From the NCBI GenBank assembly GCA_958404085.1, contig CATXZX010000015.1, positions 1-11,485 of the forward strand: 11,485 nucleotides of DNA. Direction: 5' to 3'. The first letter of the stretch is position 1. Every line of letters starts with the position of its first letter. The notes under the pieces were generated by a model that made no database searches, was not told the origin of the DNA, and saw only the letters and a program-made list of their open reading frames with translations. This DNA is from an uncultured Prevotellaceae bacterium (GTDB taxonomy: Bacteria > Bacteroidota > Bacteroidia > Bacteroidales > Bacteroidaceae). This document shows positions 6,506 through 11,485 of this stretch, piece after piece. The position numbers and the translations under genes were made by a program.

Positions 6506-8373
6506 TGTTCGTTCTCCTTTTCATCAAAGTTAAGCATACCGTTGAATGCTTTGTTGTTATTACTGGCAGCACTGTTTTCTTGTTCAAGAGCGACATCTTT
6601 TTTCTTTGGCAGGATGCGCTTGTAGGCGTTGTATATGGCTTGCGGAAGAGCGCAGAGCTGAACCTTGTCTGCAACTTCTTCAAATTCGCCCTCCCATGGA
6701 TCTTCGCTTGGTGAGAACACATACACACGCATTTTTCCCTTGTAATCAGTCTTTCGGATAAGGTCTGCCAACAGCGGCACTGCCTCTTCCTTATATATAA
6801 TCATCATGCACTTCTTGCCATCGTTGAAGTAGCGGAACACATTCTTGTAAGTCGGTTGCTCGCCGAACTTAGATTGCTCAATGTAAAGGCCTTCTTTAAT
6901 GCAAAGCATATCGGTGGAGAGGTTCATCAACTGACGCATATTCTTCATGCTCCGGTTTTTGCCGACAAAACTTGTACGATAGTAGCGCAGGGTGTTATTC
7001 TTCAACCCCGGCACTTCTTCACCTTTAGGTGTGGTGTAGCCGTTGATTACCCTTTTATTTCGTTCGTAGGTTACTTCTTCGCAAATATTGTTTTCGTTGT
7101 TGGTGACGAGGATACACTTGCGGTGTCCGCCGTCTTCGGCGTTGAGTTGCATCGTGGCGTGAAGAGTGGTGCCGGAACCAGCGAAGAAGTCGAGGATAGT
7201 AGAACATTCAGGTATTGTTTGTAACATATAATGCATAATAGAAGTAGGTTTGGGATAATCAAACGGAATTTCCTTAAATATGGCCCCTAACTCTTTTTTT
7301 GCATTATCGTTAGAAAAACAATTCTCAATCAATTGGATTGACTGAACTGGCTTGATTCTTTCTTTTTCAGCAATTTGATAATCATTACCAGTTTTTTCAA
7401 TGGTTACTCGTTGATAAGTTTTTGTGTAAATTCTCTTACCGTTGCGTCCATCCTTCACGACAATAAAACCGTTGTCAAATCCAAATTGAAATAATTCTTC
7501 ACTCCATCTCCATGCCCAATCAGCCCTTTTATGGTTTCCTTTTAAACGTTCTAAATGTTTTTCATAATCACCACCAGGATAAAAAGTTTCGCCATTAATT
7601 GTGATAGGATAATCTAAACTTGTGCTATAGGATAAACTATCATAATCTAAAGTTTGATTCAACTTATATTTTCCTCTCTTCGAATAAAACTCATCTATAT
7701 TCTTAAATCCGACATCATCGTGAGGGATGCCCGTAATTGTACATATTGATTCATCTTTTGCGAATATCAATACATAATCATGGTTTTGAGCTATTTTGTC
7801 TGTTGTCTTACCCGAGGCTTTAGTTATTCTAGGCAGGGTAGAGATATAATTATTTACACCAAAAATCTCATCACACAACAACTTCAATTGTGCCTGTTCA
7901 TTATCATCAATCGAGATAAAGATAACGCCAGGGTCAGACAGCAATTGTTTGGCAATACGCAACCGCTTGTTCATAAACGACAACCATTTGGAATGGCGGT
8001 AGCTGTCTTCCTTGTCAACAATACGGTCGTTATAAACAAAATCCTTGTTTCCCGTATTGTACGGAGGATCGATATAAATCACATCAATCTTTCCCTCATG
8101 CGTATAGGCAAGTGCGGTAAGGGCTTCGAGGTTGTCACCCTCAATCAGAATATGGTTGGGCGCATCGGCATCATCGCAGATTATGGCTTTCGTGGCATCC
8201 TCTATCAAAACCGGCAGCTCATCACGCAAACGCTCCTCCACATCCTCCGGTTTGTCCTCCCACACAAGACCATATTTCTTTTGCTTGCGCAGTAGTCCCA
8301 ACAGTTCCGACTTTTCTTCATTGGTCAGTCCATCGAGTTGCAATATCTTATTGTATAGTTCCTTTTTGTTCAT
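6502..8373 (-). CDS. mod: Type III DNA adenine-N6 methyltransferase Mod
   Basis: The 623-residue protein is the modification and target-recognition subunit of the Type III system. The methyltransferase motifs occur in beta-class order: catalytic motif IV DPPYNTG (102-108) comes before the S-adenosylmethionine-binding motif I DFFAGSGTT (395-403), with motif X-like YPKPTS (373-378) just upstream of motif I. The DPPY signature indicates N6-adenine methylation. The length is close to EcoP-type Mod (about 645). The stretch between about residues 150 and 390 is the target-recognition domain, and its DNA is markedly AT-rich (about 33% GC by hand count against about 53% on both sides), pointing to a swapped domain. 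The gene starts 12 bp after the XRE regulator and overlaps rhuM by 4 bp. No simple-sequence repeat tract that could drive phase variation is seen. Methylation alone could also influence host gene expression (known for some Type III Mods). Confidence 0.94.
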   Translation of the reverse strand: MNKKELYNKILQLDGLTNEEKSELLGLLRKQKKYGLVWEDKPEDVEERLRDELPVLIEDATKAIICDDADAPNHILIEGDNLEALTALAYTHEGKIDVIYIDPPYNTGNKDFVYNDRIVDKEDSYRHSKWLSFMNKRLRIAKQLLSDPGVIFISIDDNEQAQLKLLCDEIFGVNNYISTLPRITKASGKTTDKIAQNHDYVLIFAKDESICTITGIPHDDVGFKNIDEFYSKRGKYKLNQTLDYDSLSYSTSLDYPITINGETFYPGGDYEKHLERLKGNHKRADWAWRWSEELFQFGFDNGFIVVKDGRNGKRIYTKTYQRVTIEKTGNDYQIAEKERIKPVQSIQLIENCFSNDNAKKELGAIFKEIPFDYPKPTSIMHYMLQTIPECSTILDFFAGSGTTLHATMQLNAEDGGHRKCILVTNNENNICEEVTYERNKRVINGYTTPKGEEVPGLKNNTLRYYRTSFVGKNRSMKNMRQLMNLSTDMLCIKEGLYIEQSKFGEQPTYKNVFRYFNDGKKCMMIIYKEEAVPLLADLIRKTDYKGKMRVYVFSPSEDPWEGEFEEVADKVQLCALPQAIYNAYKRILPKKKDVALEQENSAASNNNKAFNGMLNFDEKENEQ

Positions 8374-8385
8374 ATCCGTGTACTA

Positions 8386-8628
8386 TCATTTAACAAGTCT
8401 GACAGTTTGGATGCTTTTCTCCAAAGAGGAGTTCAACAATTCTTTCACATCAACATTCAGCACATTGGCAATCTGTAACAGAGTTTCCAATCCCGGTTGC
8501 GAAGTGTTTGTACACCATTTGGAAACTGTCGCAGGGTCTTTTCCCAATTGTTCTGCTAGCCATTTGTTGGTTCGCTTCTTTTCAACAAGAACCACTTTGA
8601 TTCGATTTATGTCTTTCGTCGCTTCCAT
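8386..8628 (-). CDS. Small XRE-family helix-turn-helix regulator at the head of the R-M operon
   Basis: The 80-residue protein is a single Cro/C1-type DNA-binding domain. The helix-turn-helix is visible as NKWLAEQLG (21-29) and DPATVSKWCT (31-40), followed by LETLLQIANVLNVDVKELL (47-65), the usual XRE continuation. No effector domain is attached. It begins 36 nt upstream-adjacent to reading by a -7 element (8657-8664) and ends 12 bp before mod, so it is the first gene of the R-M operon. Small XRE proteins in this position often act as controller (C) proteins that time expression of modification and restriction genes, binding operators at their own promoter; that role is inferred here. No clear C-box-like operator was recognised in the short promoter region. 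Confidence 0.87.
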   Translation of the reverse strand: MEATKDINRIKVVLVEKKRTNKWLAEQLGKDPATVSKWCTNTSQPGLETLLQIANVLNVDVKELLNSSLEKSIQTVRLVK

Positions 8629-8656
8629 TTTGGATTATGTTATTTACCTTATTGCA

Positions 8657-8664
8657 CAAAAGTA
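8657..8664 (-). promoter_or_regulatory. Probable -7 promoter element for the R-M operon
   Basis: On the minus strand this reads TACTTTTG, matching TAnnTTTG, 28 nt upstream of the regulator ATG at 8628. A TTTG on the minus strand at 8692-8695 is 27 nt further upstream, too far for the usual -33 element. This is the only promoter-like site seen upstream of the five-ORF cassette. Confidence 0.5.
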
Positions 8665-8763
8665 ATGATTTTATTTTGTTTAGGCATCATTCAAATTATA
8701 TGATTTTTCATTGAAATTGCGGATTAGTTCAATATTCCTGCTTGTCTATGGTTCTTGCGACAC

Positions 8764-8931
8764 ATGTTCGACTGTATTGCTGTCGGACGCAGTGTTTTTC
8801 ATAACATTAAGGATATACCTACACGAAAAATGTTGCGTTTCTATTTGGATTCTTCAGCGTTAAAATGGATAATCCTATTCATGGGGACCGGTCGGGCTGT
8901 GGCGGCCGCTACGGGCAGGCCGGTATTTTGA
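8764..8931 (+). CDS. Possible small ORF, 55 aa, unknown (doubtful)
   Basis: An ATG at 8764 opens a 55-codon frame ending in TGA at 8929-8931, beginning MFDCIAVGRSVFHN and including an apolar stretch (LKWIILFM). It is followed 5 bp later by a hairpin with a weak downstream T-run. No TAnnTTTG element precedes it on the plus strand and I recognise no family. The GC-rich 3' half favours chance open frames, so this is listed only as a candidate. Confidence 0.15.
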   Translation: MFDCIAVGRSVFHNIKDIPTRKMLRFYLDSSALKWIILFMGTGRAVAAATGRPVF

Positions 8932-8936
8932 AAAAT

Positions 8937-8964
8937 CTCCGTGCTTTTTCCGATTAGCACGGAG
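8937..8964. terminator. Terminator-like hairpin in the intergenic region
   Basis: An 8-bp perfect inverted repeat, ctccgtgc (8937-8944) and gcacggag (8957-8964), encloses a 12-nt loop. On the minus strand the stem is followed by ATTTTTC; on the plus strand a T-run (8973-8977) follows after a gap. It could end transcription in either direction or form part of a small RNA. No confident gene feeds into it. Confidence 0.4.
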
Positions 8965-9067
8965 CTAAGTTGTTTTTGTGCCGTTTGGTGGAGGCTGGGA
9001 TGCCTGGCCGCACCTCGGCCGGTGGGATTAAAATTCGAAAAACGGGCACTTTCTGACAGATATTTCG

Positions 9068-9075
9068 TATCTTTG
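9068..9075 (+). promoter_or_regulatory. Bacteroidetes -7 promoter element for parC
   Basis: The sequence TATCTTTG matches TAnnTTTG perfectly and is one of the commonest forms of this element. It lies 57 nt upstream of the parC ATG, giving a leader of about 50 nt. A clear -33 TTG is not seen. Confidence 0.65.
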
Positions 9076-9132
9076 CTAACCGCTATGCCGCGACAGATTA
9101 ACCATGGTGTAGCGTAAAAGCAGATTACTTTT

Positions 9133-11485
9133 ATGAGTGACGAGAATATAGAGCAATCCAGGGAGGAACATTCGGCTTATGTTCCCTCGGACCTGAAGGA
9201 TGAGCATGTGAAGCACCAACTTACGGGTATGTATCAGGACTGGTTTCTGAATTATGCCTCTTATGTGATTCTGGAACGTGCAGTCCCTCATCTGGACGAC
9301 GGACTGAAACCTGTACAGCGCCGCATCCTTCATGCCATGAAGCGTCTGGACGACGGGCGGTACAACAAGGTGGCGAACATCGTGGGGCATACCATGCAGT
9401 TCCACCCGCATGGCGATGCCTCCATCGGCGATGCGCTTGTGCAACTGGGCCAGCGCGATTTGCTGGTGGACTGCCAGGGTAACTGGGGAAACATACTGAC
9501 GGGTGACGGAGCGGCCGCCCCGCGTTACATCGAGGCCCGGTTGTCGAAGTTTGCACTCGACGTGTTGTTCAATCCGAAGACGACGGAATGGAAACTGTCG
9601 TACGACGGACGAAACAAAGAGCCTATCACGTTGCCCGTGAAGTTTCCGCTGCTCCTGGCCCAGGGCGCCGAGGGTATTGCGGTGGGACTTTCGTCGAAAA
9701 TCCTGCCCCACAACATGAACGAACTGTGCGACGCGGCGGTCAGCTACCTGCACGGCGAACCGTTTACGCTCTATCCCGATTTTCTGACAGGGGGCAGCAT
9801 CGACGTGTCGCGGTACAACGACGGCATGAGGGGCGGCAACGTGAAAGTCAGAGCCAAGATTACCAAACTGGACAGCAAGACGCTGGTCATCAACGAAATT
9901 CCGTACGGAAAGACAACGACCTCGCTGATAGAATCCATCCTGAAAGCGATAGAAAAGGGGAAGATAAAAGTGCGGAAGGTGGAGGACAATACGGCTGCCG
10001 AGGTCGAGATTCGTGTCCACCTGATGCCCGGTACGAGTTCGGACAAAGCCATCGACGCGTTGTATGCCTTTACGGACTGCGAGGTGAGCATCTGGCCGAA
10101 CTGTTGCGTCATCGACGAACGTAAACCCTGCTTCCTGACGGTGAGCGACGTGCTGCGCCGTTCGGTCGACAATACGCGCAACTTGTTGCGCCGCGAACTG
10201 CTGATTCGCAAGGGCGAGCTGCTGGAGAGCCTTCATTTTGCGTCGCTCGAAAAAATATTCATCGAAGAACGGATTTACAAAGACCGCCAGTTTGAGAACG
10301 CCGCCGACATGGATGCGGTCTGCGCCCATATCGACAGCCGGCTCACTCCTTTTTATCCGCAGTTCGTGCGTGAGGTGACAAAAGAAGATATTCTGCGCCT
10401 GATGGAAATCAAGATGGCGCGGATTCTGCGCTTCAACAAGGACAAGGCGGATGAGCAAATAGCCCGCATGAAGGAGGAAATAGCCCGTATAGACCGCGAT
10501 CTGGACAATATGGTGGAGGTTACGAGCAACTGGTTCCGCATGTTGAAGGAAAAATACGGCGCATCGTTTCCGCGCCGGACCGAGATACGTTCGTTCGATA
10601 CCATAGAGGCTACCAAAGTGGTGGAAGCCAATGAGAAATTGTACATCAACCGGACTGAAGGATTTATAGGCACGTCGCTCAAAAAGGACGAGTTCGTGTC
10701 GAATTGCTCGGACATAGACGATGTGATCCTGTTCTACCGCGACGGAACCTATCGTGTGACACGCATCAGCGACAAAGTATTCATAGGCGAGACCGAACGC
10801 AGTAAGCAGGAGAAGAAGAAAGCGGAGGTCATCCACGTGGCTGTTTTCAAAAAGAACGACAAACGTACCATCTACAACGTGGTTTATCGCGACGGCAAGA
10901 CCGGTTATTGCTACATGAAGCGTTTCAATGTGACGGCTATCACGCACGACCGCGAATACGACCTTACGCAAGGAAATCCCGGGAGCCGCGTCGTTTATTT
11001 TACGGCCAACCAAAACGGCGAGGCCGAGGTAATACGCGTCATGCTGAGGCCCAATCCGAAACTGAAGAAGGTTGTATTCGAAAACGATTTCAGCCAATTG
11101 CTCATCAAGGGGCGGCAGAGTATGGGTAACCTGCTTACAAAGAACGACGTACACAAAATTACGCTGAAATCGCACGGTGCTTCGACGCTGGGAGGCCGTA
11201 AGGTTTGGTTCGACCACGACGTGCAGCGCCTGAACTACGACGGACGGGGCGAATACCTCGGCGAGTTTTACAGCGAAGACCTTATTCTGGTGGTTCTCGA
11301 CAACGGTGAATTCTATACCACCGGATTCGATGTGAACAACCACTACGAGCCGAACATCCTGCGTATCGAGAAATTCGACGAGCGCAAGGTCTGGACGGCT
11401 GTTCTCTACGATGCCGACCAGGGCAACTATCCTTATGTGAAGCGTTTTTACTTTGAGCGCAACTCGAAGCACTTCAATTACCTCG
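9133..11485 (+). CDS. parC: DNA topoisomerase IV subunit A, 3' end outside the window
   Basis: The first 784 codons are present and the frame is open to the right edge. The ATG at 9133 is fixed by an in-frame TAA at 9115-9117. This subunit cuts and rejoins DNA, working with ParE to separate daughter chromosomes. The type IIA topoisomerase core is evident: YASYVILERAVPHLDDGLKPVQRRIL (begins at 41), the winged-helix segment HPHGDASIGDALV (91-103), and the active-site tyrosine Y132 in AAPRYIEARL. The coiled-coil gate lies around 435-475 (KDKADEQIARMKEEIARIDRDL), and the C-terminal beta-pinwheel begins near 510-520. The YVILERAVP opening resembles the Bacteroidetes ParC type rather than GyrA (which reads closer to YSMSVIVSRALPD). 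At the position of the quinolone-contact serine (E. coli GyrA S83, ParC S80) the residue is A96, followed by S97; D100 occupies the acidic position. It has its own promoter and diverges from the R-M operon. Confidence 0.93.
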   Translation, partial: MSDENIEQSREEHSAYVPSDLKDEHVKHQLTGMYQDWFLNYASYVILERAVPHLDDGLKPVQRRILHAMKRLDDGRYNKVANIVGHTMQFHPHGDASIGDALVQLGQRDLLVDCQGNWGNILTGDGAAAPRYIEARLSKFALDVLFNPKTTEWKLSYDGRNKEPITLPVKFPLLLAQGAEGIAVGLSSKILPHNMNELCDAAVSYLHGEPFTLYPDFLTGGSIDVSRYNDGMRGGNVKVRAKITKLDSKTLVINEIPYGKTTTSLIESILKAIEKGKIKVRKVEDNTAAEVEIRVHLMPGTSSDKAIDALYAFTDCEVSIWPNCCVIDERKPCFLTVSDVLRRSVDNTRNLLRRELLIRKGELLESLHFASLEKIFIEERIYKDRQFENAADMDAVCAHIDSRLTPFYPQFVREVTKEDILRLMEIKMARILRFNKDKADEQIARMKEEIARIDRDLDNMVEVTSNWFRMLKEKYGASFPRRTEIRSFDTIEATKVVEANEKLYINRTEGFIGTSLKKDEFVSNCSDIDDVILFYRDGTYRVTRISDKVFIGETERSKQEKKKAEVIHVAVFKKNDKRTIYNVVYRDGKTGYCYMKRFNVTAITHDREYDLTQGNPGSRVVYFTANQNGEAEVIRVMLRPNPKLKKVVFENDFSQLLIKGRQSMGNLLTKNDVHKITLKSHGASTLGGRKVWFDHDVQRLNYDGRGEYLGEFYSEDLILVVLDNGEFYTTGFDVNNHYEPNILRIEKFDERKVWTAVLYDADQGNYPYVKRFYFERNSKHFNYL

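Larger units (their letters stand above)
8665..9067. other. Intergenic region between the divergent R-M operon and parC
   Basis: About 400 bp without a confident gene. The left part (8665-8760) is AT-rich and belongs to the R-M promoter side. It then holds a possible 55-codon plus-strand ORF (8764-8931), a hairpin with flanking T-runs (8937-8964) and a GC-rich block with short inverted repeats (about 8885-9020), for example ggccg (9006-9010) with cggcc (9016-9020). No tRNA, insertion sequence or known RNA family is recognised. The drop in GC toward the left may mark the edge of acquired R-M DNA. Confidence 0.5.

Noticed and set aside
6502..8373. Phase-variable repeat tract in mod
   Set aside because: Some Type III mod genes carry simple repeats, but I found no tandem tetra- or pentanucleotide tract or long homopolymer in this one.
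2850..8700. Attachment sites or direct repeats flanking the R-M cassette
   Set aside because: Comparison by eye of the two ends showed no shared repeat longer than expected by chance, and there is no integrase or transposase in the window.
9076..11472. A 798-codon open frame on the minus strand opposite parC
   Set aside because: It is the antisense shadow of parC. The plus-strand frame has all topoisomerase motifs, the active-site tyrosine and a promoter, while the minus-strand product resembles no family.
1..11485. CRISPR arrays, tRNA or rRNA genes
   Set aside because: No regularly spaced repeats and no tRNA- or rRNA-like segments were seen on either strand.

Overview
The window looks like chromosomal DNA from a gut-type Bacteroidales (Bacteroides/Parabacteroides relatives). 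The reasons are the Bacteroidetes -7 promoter element TAnnTTTG upstream of most transcription units, the lack of strong Shine-Dalgarno sites, a Bacteroidetes-style topoisomerase IV A subunit, and exported hydrolases (GH38-like enzyme, purple-acid-type phosphoesterase, nuclease). Genus cannot be fixed from this sequence.

Layout. (1) 1-731, minus strand: 5' part of an exported GH38 alpha-mannosidase-like enzyme that runs off the left edge, with its own promoter (796-803). (2) 894-2853, minus strand: a two-gene unit, purple-acid-phosphatase-like phosphoesterase followed after 28 bp by an exported DNA/RNA non-specific endonuclease. It closes with a strong 15-bp hairpin terminator (805-847), which abuts the GH38 promoter. 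(3) 2942-8628, minus strand: a compact Type III restriction-modification operon in the order XRE regulator, mod, rhuM, res, then a 64-aa mini-RhuM ORF. Spacing is 12 bp, a 4-bp ATGA overlap, 10 bp, and another 4-bp ATGA overlap. (4) 8665-9067: an intergenic stretch with a possible 55-codon ORF, hairpins and a GC-rich structured block. (5) 9133 to the right edge, plus strand: parC, truncated by the window.

How the genes work together. Mod methylates adenine in a short target, and Res uses ATP to cleave unmethylated DNA. The small XRE protein at the head is a candidate controller of the cassette. RhuM sits between mod and res with coupled spacing, so it is made together with the R-M enzymes; its role is unknown. 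The phosphoesterase/nuclease pair may act together outside the cytoplasm to degrade nucleic acids and release phosphate (inference).

The points most worth a second look are: the orphan RhuM core segment (29 of 57 residues identical to the full-length RhuM in the same operon) translationally coupled to res; the placement of rhuM inside a Type III R-M operon; and a sharp AT-rich island (about 33% GC by hand count against about 53% on either side) that coincides with the target-recognition domain of Mod. I see no complete novel system beyond these. The R-M cassette with two RhuM-type proteins is the best candidate.
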